Shown: positions 1 through 5,841 of the stretch, piece after piece | How positions within the stretch are numbered: the first letter of the stretch is position 1 | Layout of the letters: every line of letters begins with the position of its first letter | The notes under the pieces: generated by a model | Seen by the model: only the letters and a program-made list of their open reading frames with translations | Told to the model about the DNA's origin: nothing | Databases searched by the model: none | IMG/VR virus record: IMGVR_UViG_3300012924_000003 | Span: 1 to 44,417 of that record | DNA: 44,417 nucleotides | Strand: one strand, 5' to 3' | Source of the DNA: a virus | Position numbers and translations under genes: made by a program

Positions 1-123
1 GCGGGGGCTGTTAGCTGCTCAATGCGCGTCACGAGTTCGTCAGCGGCTTCACATCCATACTCACGGCAAATTTCTATCGCTTTGCCGAACGCTGCCCGTT
101 CCGCTGCGATACGGTGGGCGGCA
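1..123. repeat. Terminal direct repeat, left copy
   Basis: These 123 bases are identical to the last 123 bases of the window (44295-44417). A gene on the minus strand reads in frame through the join when the two copies are merged. The simplest reading is that a circular or circularly permuted molecule was assembled and the overlap left in place. A genuine short terminal repeat on the virion DNA is possible but less likely, because the repeat lies inside a coding sequence. Confidence 0.93.
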
Positions 124-293
124 AAGGCTCGTGCAGTTCCGTCGTACAGCGATTGCTGATGAATTGTGTAGCCGTCAAATAGCTTGCGTCTGGCTTCAAG
201 GTCTACCGGCATCACCTGCACTGGTTCGGTCTGCTGGCTCGGTTTGCAAACGCAAATCATCATGTCGCACTTAGGGCACAGTTGAAAACTCAT
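1..293 (-). CDS. Hypothetical protein, 5' part (gene crosses the circle junction)
   Basis: This is the start of a roughly 113-residue protein whose 3' part lies at 44246-44294 once the circle is closed. The ATG at 291-293 overlaps the stop of the upstream gene in an ATGA arrangement. The N-terminus has a small Cys cluster (CPKCDMMICVC, residues 6-16), a possible metal site. The rest is helical and rich in Ala, Arg and Glu. I do not recognise the family. Its unbroken frame across the 123-bp overlap is the best evidence that the genome is circular. Confidence 0.75.
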   Translation of the reverse strand, partial: MSFQLCPKCDMMICVCKPSQQTEPVQVMPVDLEARRKLFDGYTIHQQSLYDGTARAFAAHRIAAERAAFGKAIEICREYGCEAADELVTRIEQLTAP

Positions 294-478
294 CGAGTCT
301 CCTTGCGACGCTTGACCAACAGTTCACGAACTTCCTTTAGCCAGCGATGCTCTTGACATACATAAGAAGGGCGAAGGTCATCGCAAGGCGTATCCTCGCA
401 ATTCCCGCAATAGCTATCAATCAAGATTGGGAAAAGTTTCGTTGCTCGTTTCAGCAATTCCAATTCCTTTTTGCTCAC
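290..478 (-). CDS. Small Cys-rich hypothetical protein
   Basis: This 62-residue protein has a Lys/Glu-rich helical start and then a central Cys cluster (CGNCEDTPC, followed by VCQEH), which could bind one zinc ion. It overlaps both neighbours by 4 bases and so sits in a tightly coupled run of minus-strand genes. I recognise no family. The regular overlaps and the metal-ligand pattern support a real gene. Confidence 0.7.
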   Translation of the reverse strand: MSKKELELLKRATKLFPILIDSYCGNCEDTPCDDLRPSYVCQEHRWLKEVRELLVKRRKETR

Positions 479-816
479 GGCTGCGTTCCTTTCTTGGCTG
501 GCTGCTGGAGCTGGGCGCGAATTTTCCCAGCTAAATTCTCTATACTGAACTCGCCATAAACGGTAGCATCCCCATGAAGTTCTATAATTCGCGCTGCTTG
601 CTCCAACGCGTCAGCAGTAGCCGTACGCCACTTCTCTTGCCATTGGTAAGCGGCTTGGCGATAGGTTTCAAACTCTGGCTGCGCTAGTTCCCTTGCGAAT
701 TCCAGCAGCAGGTTGGCCAGCGATTCACTATCACCAGATGTTGCGTCCCGAAACTCTCTTTTCCATAGCCAATCACGCGCTTTGGTCTCCGCCCGTTCTC
801 TCTGAGGGTCAGTCAT
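475..816 (-). CDS. Hypothetical helical protein
   Basis: A 113-residue, soluble, charged and almost entirely helical protein, rich in Ala, Glu, Arg and Trp. A glycine turn (HGDATVYGEF) lies near residues 81-90, and the tail is basic and Gln-rich. It has no Cys cluster or membrane segment. Its stop overlaps the next start by 4 bases. Function is unknown; the position among small early-type genes suggests an accessory role in takeover of the cell. Confidence 0.7.
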   Translation of the reverse strand: MTDPQRERAETKARDWLWKREFRDATSGDSESLANLLLEFARELAQPEFETYRQAAYQWQEKWRTATADALEQAARIIELHGDATVYGEFSIENLAGKIRAQLQQPAKKGTQP

Positions 817-852
817 GGCTGGCCTAGCCGTTTTTCCAATAGCGCCCGCAAT

Positions 853-1125
853 TCACTTACCTCTTGTTACGCTTGGCTGCTTCATGCGCTCAGGGTGTTC
901 TTCGCGGAATATCTTGAACGCTTCGATGTCCTTGTCTAAATGCTCGAAGTGGAAGTCGTTGCAGCCATCTTCTTTTGAAAGCGCCTCGTAAACGAGAAGC
1001 ATCCTTACGGCCAAACGATCTCTTGCTCGTAGCAGAAACAGCGGCTCATCCTCTGGAACAAGTTCTCCATTGGAGCGCTTCACGATCTCGCCTGTTGTAG
1101 AGAACTTTTCATCTATTTTCCGCAT
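853..1125 (-). CDS. Conserved-type phage hypothetical protein
   Basis: A 90-residue acidic protein. The central stretch EPLFLLRARDRLA (about residues 27-39) resembles a motif I associate with small uncharacterised phage proteins, followed by a helical region rich in Asp and Glu. It overlaps the upstream membrane-protein gene by 13 bases. I cannot assign a function. The recognition rests on memory of similar phage proteins, not on a search. Confidence 0.7.
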   Translation of the reverse strand: MRKIDEKFSTTGEIVKRSNGELVPEDEPLFLLRARDRLAVRMLLVYEALSKEDGCNDFHFEHLDKDIEAFKIFREEHPERMKQPSVTRGK

Positions 1126-1301
1126 ATCAGCCTCTTTCCAAATTCCATATTTGCACGCTCAGTCCACCCCGCTAAAATGGCAAATACTAGCAGGCAGAGG
1201 AAACGAATGAACCACGAAGAGTGGGGGAAGATTGCCAATACTAGAGCAGTGATTATCATTAGCCAGAAACGTTGTAAATACTTTCGCTTGGCTTCGCTCA
1301 T
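1113..1301 (-). CDS. Small membrane protein, two hydrophobic segments
   Basis: This 62-residue protein has a basic N-terminus (KRKYLQRF) and then two closely spaced hydrophobic segments at about residues 12-25 and 30-46. It therefore probably sits in the inner membrane as a helical hairpin. It overlaps both neighbours. Small two-pass proteins in early phage regions can act as superinfection-exclusion or host-takeover factors, or as holins, but nothing in the sequence decides between these. Confidence 0.65.
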   Translation of the reverse strand: MSEAKRKYLQRFWLMIITALVLAIFPHSSWFIRFLCLLVFAILAGWTERANMEFGKRLICGK

Positions 1302-1510
1302 CGCCCTCTCCTCCCATTCCCAGCTTCGCGGCGGGCCGTTTCTATGAAATGTAAAATGCGTTCTTCCTGCTCTTGCAGAACGACACCGAGCATATAAGCA
1401 GTCTCGCGGTCTGATTCGTTTTCAATGCGTTTGACCCTATCCCAGAATCGCTTGCTGTGGTTCCCGGAATAGTGGCGCTCCACCTTCGCTCGCTTCGCCT
1501 TAGTCGGCAT
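1298..1510 (-). CDS. Hypothetical basic helical protein
   Basis: A 70-residue protein with a strongly basic N-terminus (PTKAKRAKVERH), then amphipathic helix and a Gln/Glu-rich segment ending in an Arg/Gly tail. I chose the ATG at 1510 because it overlaps the end of the upstream gene by only 11 bases. A longer frame from 1576 would lie deep inside that gene. A nucleic-acid-binding role is possible from its charge; no family is recognised. Confidence 0.62.
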   Translation of the reverse strand: MPTKAKRAKVERHYSGNHSKRFWDRVKRIENESDRETAYMLGVVLQEQEERILHFIETARREAGNGRRGR

Positions 1511-1865
1511 CACGCACCTGCCCGTTCTGGAAATCTCTTTTAGGGTCGAACCAATCATCTTTGACGATATGCCCAATCGCTTCTACGCCGCCGTGCGTAG
1601 CGCGAACGCGAACGGTCTTGCCGGGGAGTTTTGACCACTCAGTGACCCCAGCGACTTCCATCACCCGCCAAATGAAATGCCCAGCGACGGATTCCAGTTT
1701 GTGGTGAGTGAAAGATTTTGGCAGATAGAGTGCATAGCCTCCGAATCCCTGCCCCGCTCCACCATAATCCAAATGCACCCAAGCAGAAAGCAGCCCGTGG
1801 TCATCGGATGTAATCACAGCGCTCTCAATCACCGCGTTTTTCTCTTCGTAAGCCAACTTGTCCAT
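1500..1865 (-). CDS. Conserved phage hypothetical protein (beta-rich)
   Basis: About 121 residues. The segment around residues 30-55 (DYGGAGQGFGGYALYLP) and the following HFIWRVMEVAGV match a pattern I associate with a widespread uncharacterised phage protein of the early or accessory region. The second half is beta-rich with an RVRATHGGVEAIGHI stretch. The ATG at 1865 overlaps the upstream stop by one base (TGATG). A GTG at 1868 would also work. Function unknown. Confidence 0.75.
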   Translation of the reverse strand: MDKLAYEEKNAVIESAVITSDDHGLLSAWVHLDYGGAGQGFGGYALYLPKSFTHHKLESVAGHFIWRVMEVAGVTEWSKLPGKTVRVRATHGGVEAIGHIVKDDWFDPKRDFQNGQVRDAD

Positions 1866-2068
1866 CACGCACCTGCCTTTCGCGCCCGCCGCACTTCCAA
1901 TTTCAATGCAGCTTTGATGTGGCTCCGTACTTCCGCATAAGTCATCAGGCTACGGCCATTTGTGATTAGCATGGTTTGGTTTTCCTTACTAAGGAAGCCG
2001 TCCACGAAACGCAAAACGCGCTTTTGGTGCCTTACCACTTCTTTTGCTGATAAAATCCATTCACTCAC
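1865..2068 (-). CDS. Hypothetical protein
   Basis: A 67-residue basic protein with a conserved-looking LRFVDGFLSKENQTMLITNGRSLMTYAEVRSHIKAAL core (shown here in parts: LRFVDGFLSKEN at about 19-30, NGRSLMTYAEVR at about 37-48) and an Arg/Lys-rich tail. It has no membrane segment or Cys. It is the upstream partner of the gene starting at 1865. Function unknown. Confidence 0.65.
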   Translation of the reverse strand: MSEWILSAKEVVRHQKRVLRFVDGFLSKENQTMLITNGRSLMTYAEVRSHIKAALKLEVRRARKAGA

Positions 2069-2095
2069 TTTTGCCCTCCCGCTGTGCCCCGCTTT

Positions 2096-2356
2096 TCAGT
2101 CCATCTCCAGCATGTGCTCACAAATAATCGTTATATCCGGTGCTGTTATCGGTGCCAATCCGCAAAGTTCTCGCAATCGATTTCCGGTGAGTTCATCGAC
2201 ATTCCAGAACCTGCCGCCACAGCCAAAACGTTCTGGATTACTATCGAGCGAAGAGGTTTCAATCGCTATCTCCAAGCCAACCAGTTCCTTCGGTAAATTT
2301 CGATAGTTCTCGCACCAATTATCCAGCGGCGCTATCTTAACTCTGGCTACGGCCAT
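2096..2356 (-). CDS. Hypothetical protein
   Basis: An 86-residue protein starting at the ATG at 2356 and overlapping the previous gene by 20 bases. The frame extends further upstream to 2545, but that part is Ser/Pro/Thr-rich noise lying antisense-like over the neighbour. The N-terminus has WCENYRNLPKELVG; the middle has GCGGRFWNV; the C-terminus has a possible metal or redox pattern with three spaced Cys. No family recognised. Confidence 0.6.
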   Translation of the reverse strand: MAVARVKIAPLDNWCENYRNLPKELVGLEIAIETSSLDSNPERFGCGGRFWNVDELTGNRLRELCGLAPITAPDITIICEHMLEMD

Positions 2357-2606
2357 CAGGCCCTCCCGCTGTGCCCAAGATGCGCTGGGCGCGGCAGTGC
2401 GTGCAAATCTCCGGCTTGTGAAGCTGAGACTTCGCGCTACAGCACTTGTGGATTCCCTCATCAGAATATGTGTGTGGTGAGTCGTTGGCCACCGCTTGCA
2501 ACTGGTCGGCGATGGGCTGGAGGTCGGCGGTGCAGGAAGATTCATAGACCATGAAAGTTGATGGCTCGTTCCACCGCTCCAGCATCCCGTGTAAGGTGTT
2601 CATCAT
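2337..2606 (-). CDS. Hypothetical Zn-ribbon-like protein, paralogue of the gene at 2998-3330
   Basis: An 89-residue protein. It shares three blocks with the protein at 2998-3330, in the same order: LHGMLER near the start, ADLQPIADQLQAV in the middle and QRILGT near the end. Between the last two it carries its own Cys/His cluster (KCCSAK...ICTHCRAQR), a likely zinc site. The DNA of these blocks is nearly identical (47 bp with one mismatch, 23 bp identical, 17 bp identical), so the pair arose by duplication or is kept alike by recombination. The start overlaps the previous stop (ATGA). Confidence 0.65.
   Translation of the reverse strand: MMNTLHGMLERWNEPSTFMVYESSCTADLQPIADQLQAVANDSPHTYSDEGIHKCCSAKSQLHKPEICTHCRAQRILGTAGGPDGRSQS
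2489..2535. repeat. Dispersed repeat, copy 1 (47 bp)
   Basis: This segment matches 3132-3178 with a single mismatch and encodes ADLQPIADQLQAV in both genes. Smaller matching blocks flank it in the same order: 2575-2597 with 3248-3270 (23 bp) and 2372-2388 with 3009-3025 (17 bp). Confidence 0.9.
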
Positions 2607-2965
2607 TCACCAGTACGAATAAAATGCTCAATACGAGCAGCGGCAATCTTGGCAGATTTCTTTGTCCCGTTATCGATATAGCCACCAAATTGGGCTGGCC
2701 AAGACTGCCAGTAAAATAACCTATTTCGGTCGTCTAACGTTATCCCCAAAACCTCAGTTGCCACATCGCCAGACCACGGCATAGGTTCTGTAGGATTGGT
2801 GAGCTTCCAAGCCCAACCTGCAATGCAAGCAGCAGTCCCACACTTGGCGTATTTGTGGGTGATTTCCATGTCGTATTTTTTCTCGCAAATCCAATCGCCC
2901 ATAAACAGCCGCCTTGGCTCTGCAAGGATATGGCGTGCAATCTTCCTTAGCAATTTGACGTTCAC
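2603..2965 (-). CDS. Conserved phage/plasmid hypothetical protein
   Basis: A 120-residue protein with a recognisable but uncharacterised pattern: an N-terminal NVKLLRKIARHILAEPRRL helix followed by CGTAACIAGWAW at about residues 42-53. I associate this with small phage and plasmid proteins of unknown function. The rest has a GITLDDRNRLFY segment and an RIEHFIRTGE end. It starts 32 bases after the preceding gene and overlaps the next by 4. Function unknown. Confidence 0.75.
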   Translation of the reverse strand: MNVKLLRKIARHILAEPRRLFMGDWICEKKYDMEITHKYAKCGTAACIAGWAWKLTNPTEPMPWSGDVATEVLGITLDDRNRLFYWQSWPAQFGGYIDNGTKKSAKIAAARIEHFIRTGE

Positions 2966-2997
2966 TGCTCTTCTCCAGCGCTCGACTCTGCCAAGCG

Positions 2998-3330
2998 CTA
3001 AACTTTTGTGCCCAAGATGCGCTGGAAATCAGCCACATACTGCTTCAATGCTCGTTCCTTCACCAAAGCCAGTGGATTGCCGTATTTTCCGTAGCCTTCT
3101 GATTCTTTAGCGTCCAATTCCATCCGCTCCACCACCGCTTGCAACTGGTCGGCGATGGGCTGGAGGTCGGCGGCGCAGTCGCGGCAAGTATCAGCCACAG
3201 CGCGAGTGTAGGGCATCTCTGAACGCGCACCAGGCGCATTGCGCAGCCGCTCCAGCATCCCGTGTAAGGTTTCAGGCGCACCCAGCAGCCAATCCGTAAC
3301 CGCCTGCTCTCGTTTGATTTCATCGCTCAT
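2998..3330 (-). CDS. Hypothetical protein, paralogue of the gene at 2337-2606
   Basis: A 110-residue protein starting at the ATG at 3330, which overlaps the stop of the 28-residue micro-gene upstream (ATGA). It has TLHGMLERLR near residues 20-30, a CRDC pair followed by AADLQPIADQLQAV, then charged helix and QRILGTKV at the end. The shared blocks with the gene 400 bases further on identify an in-operon duplication. Function unknown. Confidence 0.68.
   Translation of the reverse strand: MSDEIKREQAVTDWLLGAPETLHGMLERLRNAPGARSEMPYTRAVADTCRDCAADLQPIADQLQAVVERMELDAKESEGYGKYGNPLALVKERALKQYVADFQRILGTKV
3132..3178. repeat. Dispersed repeat, copy 2 (47 bp)
   Basis: Partner of 2489-2535, with one mismatch in 47 bases; see that entry. 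Confidence 0.9.
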
Positions 3331-3413
3331 GGTTTGCTCCAAAAAGGACACCACCAAAGATGCCAGATGGTTCCGCGAATCGCTGATACCTTACAGTGCT
3401 GGCAATCACTCAT
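3327..3413 (-). CDS. 28-residue micro-protein with Cys pairs
   Basis: The sequence begins MSDCQHCKV and ends WWCPFWSKP. The CxxC at residues 4-7 and the later Cys next to a Trp cluster look like half of a zinc ribbon. The support for a gene is its position: its ATG overlaps the stop of the membrane micro-gene at 3410-3553, and its own stop overlaps the ATG at 3330, both as ATGA. It may be a functional peptide or simply keep ribosomes moving between genes. Confidence 0.45.
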   Translation of the reverse strand: MSDCQHCKVSAIRGTIWHLWWCPFWSKP

Positions 3414-3553
3414 TTCAGATGCCATTTCTTGCCCCTTCGCAGGCGATTGCAGAGCCAAACACCATCCTCTCCGGCAAGGAAGCACAGGCACAGGCCAGCG
3501 AGGCTTAAAACCAGCCACAGCACGTTTAGCGGGGTTTCGGCTGGAGGATTCAT
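3410..3553 (-). CDS. 47-residue single-pass membrane micro-protein
   Basis: It begins MNPPAETPLNVLW, has one hydrophobic segment at about residues 10-29 (LVLSLAGLCLCFLAG in the middle) and a basic C-terminal tail (NRLRRGKKWHLK). The positive-inside rule puts the tail in the cytoplasm. It fits exactly between neighbours with 4-base ATGA overlaps on both sides, which is why I consider it real despite its size. Function unknown. Confidence 0.55.
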   Translation of the reverse strand: MNPPAETPLNVLWLVLSLAGLCLCFLAGEDGVWLCNRLRRGKKWHLK

Positions 3554-3795
3554 GGCTGGGCCTCGTCTTTTTCTTTCCTAGCCGATTGCATGGCGATATG
3601 CAGCATTTTCACTTCATAGCAAACTCGGTCGGCGCACTTCGGGCAAAGATGAGCCAAATCGTTTCGTGACCCAGCTACTTGGGTATGTGGGGCGTGAAGC
3701 CGCAAATAAAGCCAATCACCAGGAATTGAACCGCCACTAATAGCCGTGCCACAAGGGCCATCGCAAGTTATTGTTACTACACGTTTTACGCTCAT
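3550..3795 (-). CDS. Small zinc-ribbon protein
   Basis: An 81-residue protein. It opens MSVKRVVTITCDGPCGTAI and has a second Cys pair (HLCPKCADRVC) near residues 50-59, giving the two knuckles of a zinc ribbon separated by about 35 residues. The pattern is common in small phage proteins of unknown role that probably bind nucleic acid or a host protein. The stop overlaps the next ATG. Confidence 0.7.
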   Translation of the reverse strand: MSVKRVVTITCDGPCGTAISGGSIPGDWLYLRLHAPHTQVAGSRNDLAHLCPKCADRVCYEVKMLHIAMQSARKEKDEAQP

Positions 3796-3944
3796 TCTTC
3801 CTCCATCTGAGCATCTCTCCAGCGGTCGTACAGGTCGTCGGCATCGCTGTGGTATTCGCTTTCACCGTCGTCATCCTCGCTCATATCTACAAGCGAATGA
3901 TAGTGATAGGCGAAATCTTCTCGGCTTTGCTCGAAAGCATCCAT
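3792..3944 (-). CDS. Small very acidic protein
   Basis: A 50-residue protein, starting MDAFEQSRED and dominated by Asp and Glu (SEDDDGESE; DADDLYDRW). Its net charge is strongly negative, as in some phage DNA mimics or inhibitors of host DNA-binding proteins, but I have no direct evidence for that. The ATG at 3944 sits a few bases after the stop of the upstream gene. It overlaps the next gene by 4 bases. Confidence 0.55.
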   Translation of the reverse strand: MDAFEQSREDFAYHYHSLVDMSEDDDGESEYHSDADDLYDRWRDAQMEEE

Positions 3945-3948
3945 AGGG

Positions 3949-4236
3949 CTATTCCTCCTCCAGCAAGTCCAGCAGGGCATCAAAGGTAAGGCCGTGGGCG
4001 AGCATGGCGGTATCGAAGGCTTGGCGTTTGGCGGTTGAGGCTTGTCCCCACGCGGTATTGCAGCGGTGCATGGTCTCTTCGGCTTCGCGGAAAGCCAGCC
4101 AGGTAGCTTGTTCGGTCTCGCGCAGCACGGTCAAGCGCTCCAGCGTCCGTTCCAACTCATCTTCGCCTTTGAACTGGTCTTCGCCATAATTTCCTGTGAT
4201 GTAGCGGTCAAGCGATGCTGAGTCTCGGCTATTCAT
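3949..4236 (-). CDS. Hypothetical coiled-coil-like protein
   Basis: A 95-residue protein, almost all helix: residues 25-60 are rich in Glu, Arg and Leu with heptad-like spacing (DELERTLERLTVLRETEQAT). It ends LLDLLEEE. It overlaps the upstream gene by 4 bases. No family recognised. Confidence 0.65.
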   Translation of the reverse strand: MNSRDSASLDRYITGNYGEDQFKGEDELERTLERLTVLRETEQATWLAFREAEETMHRCNTAWGQASTAKRQAFDTAMLAHGLTFDALLDLLEEE

Positions 4237-4469
4237 GATTTTGTCTCCTGAGTGGTAGTGGCTGGGGTCAGCGCGGCCCTAGCCTTATCGTGAGTAGCTT
4301 TAGGCATCCATTCCCCGCGAGTCGTGCCACCGTTGTCCAGCATTTCTTGCAGCGCTTCTCGCAGCCGGGTGTTTTCGGCTTCAAGGCCGAGCTGATGCTG
4401 AATCCACGATTCTGGGAATCCGGCATGGCGCAGAACATTCTCAATCGTTGGCAAAAGTTCAGTGCTCAT
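4233..4469 (-). CDS. Hypothetical protein
   Basis: A 78-residue protein with a helical N-terminus (TIENVLRHAGFPESWI), a Leu/Glu coiled segment (AENTRLREALQEML) and a Thr/Ala-rich flexible tail. Its start overlaps the stop of the nuclease gene upstream (ATGA), so the two are probably co-translated. Function unknown. Confidence 0.65.
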   Translation of the reverse strand: MSTELLPTIENVLRHAGFPESWIQHQLGLEAENTRLREALQEMLDNGGTTRGEWMPKATHDKARAALTPATTTQETKS

Positions 4470-5152
4470 GGCTGCTGTGTCTCCTCCGGCTGGGCTGCGA
4501 TTAGTTCTTCGTACAATTTCACTGCTGGAGCCAATTCTCGAATCATCTTGCGTAGGCTGAATTGCAGCGTCAAAACACCCAATGGAGCCTTAAACGCAGC
4601 ATACAAAGCCGACTTACTCCCTGGAACTCCTAGAAATTGAAAGACATAATAATCTGAGACTTCATTTAATATACCGTGGCGATGTATATTGAATTTCCAA
4701 ACTACCTCATCTTTTCCATGTTGCGCCTCGGCGCATTTGACTTCAATTTTAAACTTCCCATCGACAAGTAAATCGCCATCTTGGCGTCTTTTGATTCGTT
4801 GTACCTGATGACCGTGTGCCGCAAAAATCGATGCTAATTTGTTTTCAGCGCAAAACGATTTTTCGGCATGATGGTTGATAGGTGCATCAGGGTAACCAAA
4901 TACACGATTGCGCGAATAGTGCCTTCCGCAGAATCCTAGCCTTCCGTACTTATCAGGCATCCCGCAATCTGGAACTTTACATACGCCAGCGACAAATAAC
5001 TTCTTAGCACGCAATGGAAGTTCCACACTGCCAAGCCTCTTGAATCGCGTATAATGCATGTGGCACCAACCGTGAACAAAAGAATTTCTGTTAGGGCCTC
5101 CGCCTATGCCAGTACATCCATCAACTGAGCATTGTGTGTGCTTCTTCCTCAT
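4466..5152 (-). CDS. Double zinc-finger PD-(D/E)XK-like nuclease
   Basis: A 228-residue protein from the ATG at 5152. Two zinc modules come first, with ligands C8, C13, C30, H33 and C58, C63, C75, H78; each ends in the CxMHY or CGRHY style often found in front of phage endonucleases. A PD-(D/E)XK-like core follows: E103 in a helix, D127 in GDLLVDG, then E137-V-K139 in KFKIEVK. This suggests a DNA endonuclease, perhaps of homing or very-short-patch type. It is the first gene of the minus arm. Its DNA is clearly AT-richer than the flanks, which hints at separate acquisition. A frame extension to 5263 is ignored because it would cover the divergent promoter region. Confidence 0.7.
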   Translation of the reverse strand: MRKKHTQCSVDGCTGIGGGPNRNSFVHGWCHMHYTRFKRLGSVELPLRAKKLFVAGVCKVPDCGMPDKYGRLGFCGRHYSRNRVFGYPDAPINHHAEKSFCAENKLASIFAAHGHQVQRIKRRQDGDLLVDGKFKIEVKCAEAQHGKDEVVWKFNIHRHGILNEVSDYYVFQFLGVPGSKSALYAAFKAPLGVLTLQFSLRKMIRELAPAVKLYEELIAAQPEETQQP

Positions 5153-5188
5153 GCTCGTATGATTGCAAATGAATCGTATTTGTGTCAA
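5153..5188 (-). promoter_or_regulatory. Minus-arm promoter candidate
   Basis: On the minus strand TTGACA (5183-5188) is followed by 18 bases and AATCAT (5159-5164), whose last base is exactly 6 bases before the ATG at 5152. No Shine-Dalgarno sequence precedes the ATG. The -35 is perfect and the -10 weak. An alternative is TTGAAG with TACGAT further upstream. The spacing would give a leaderless transcript. Confidence 0.45.
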
Positions 5189-5219
5189 GTACCAATCTTC
5201 AACTAGTACTAAAATAATC

Positions 5220-5249
5220 TTGCTTTCGGGGGATTGAAGGCGATATAAG
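5220..5249 (+). promoter_or_regulatory. Plus-arm promoter candidate
   Basis: TTGCTT (5220-5225), an 18-base spacer and TATAAG (5244-5249) precede the ATG at 5256 with exactly 6 bases between hexamer and start codon. No ribosome-binding site is visible. Together with the opposing minus-strand signal it makes 5153-5255 a divergent promoter hub. Confidence 0.45.
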
Positions 5250-5255
5250 TGATTT

Positions 5256-5399
5256 ATGGACATTGAAAAGATGTCGAAAGACTTGGTTTATCACTGGGCG
5301 AAGCGCAAAGGGACGCTTTTGCAGCTTGAGAAAGCCGTGGCTAGGATAATCCGGTTGGCTCTCAGGCGGGCCACAGGGCAGAAAGCAGTAAACGAATGA
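5256..5399 (+). CDS. Small basic protein, first gene of the plus arm
   Basis: A 47-residue helical protein, starting MDIEKMSKDLVYHWAKRK and rich in Arg, Lys and Leu. Its stop overlaps the next ATG (ATGA). It begins at the predicted transcription start, without a Shine-Dalgarno sequence. A small basic product at the head of the arm could be a regulator, but no DNA-binding fold is recognisable. Confidence 0.5.
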   Translation: MDIEKMSKDLVYHWAKRKGTLLQLEKAVARIIRLALRRATGQKAVNE

Positions 5400-5560
5400 G
5401 CTGGAGGGGGCCATACAAGCCAAAAGTAAAGATTCAGCGTAGTGGGCGCTGGTGGGTCATTTGGTACGAGGGATTCGGCATCAACTCGCAAGGGCGCACG
5501 CGCAAATCAGCAAGGAAGAACCTGGCAGACGCGGTGAAGGAATGGTGGAAGGCGCAATGA
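5396..5560 (+). CDS. Small basic protein, integrase-arm-like sequence
   Basis: A 54-residue protein: MSWRGPYKPKVKIQRSGRWW followed by VIWYEG, then SQGRTRKSARKNLADAVKEWW. The strand-strand-helix layout resembles the small arm-type DNA-binding domain found at the N-terminus of tyrosine recombinases (and AP2-like domains), but there is no catalytic domain here. It is linked by ATGA overlaps on both sides. It could be a free-standing DNA-binding protein. Confidence 0.5.
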   Translation: MSWRGPYKPKVKIQRSGRWWVIWYEGFGINSQGRTRKSARKNLADAVKEWWKAQ

Positions 5561-5841
5561 GCAAAGAGGTAGAAGAGCTGCTGGCGAGCGTAGCGGGAGA
5601 GATATGGCCAACGGACGATGGCATGTGGCTAGTCGGGGAAGAAATCCTTAAAAAGCGGCTAGGGCCACTACTGGAGGCCGGACAAGCGAAATTTGCAATT
5701 CACGTTGAAATTGAGGATTGCTGGTATTCCTGCCCTAAAGCTGAAAATTACTGTAATTCCGAGCGGAGCAAGACCTGTACTTGCGGCAAAGATGACTGGG
5801 ATAAGGCGCTGGCGGCGGGGCAAAACAAGGGGCAAAGATGA
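5557..5841 (+). CDS. Small Cys-rich hypothetical protein
   Basis: A 94-residue protein. The N-terminal half is acidic helix (EVEELLASVAGEIW). The second half carries five closely spaced Cys (DCWYSCPKAENYC and KTCTCGKDDW), a probable zinc site. The ATG at 5557 overlaps the preceding stop; the frame is open further upstream but the coupled start is preferred. Function unknown. Confidence 0.6.
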   Translation: MSKEVEELLASVAGEIWPTDDGMWLVGEEILKKRLGPLLEAGQAKFAIHVEIEDCWYSCPKAENYCNSERSKTCTCGKDDWDKALAAGQNKGQR

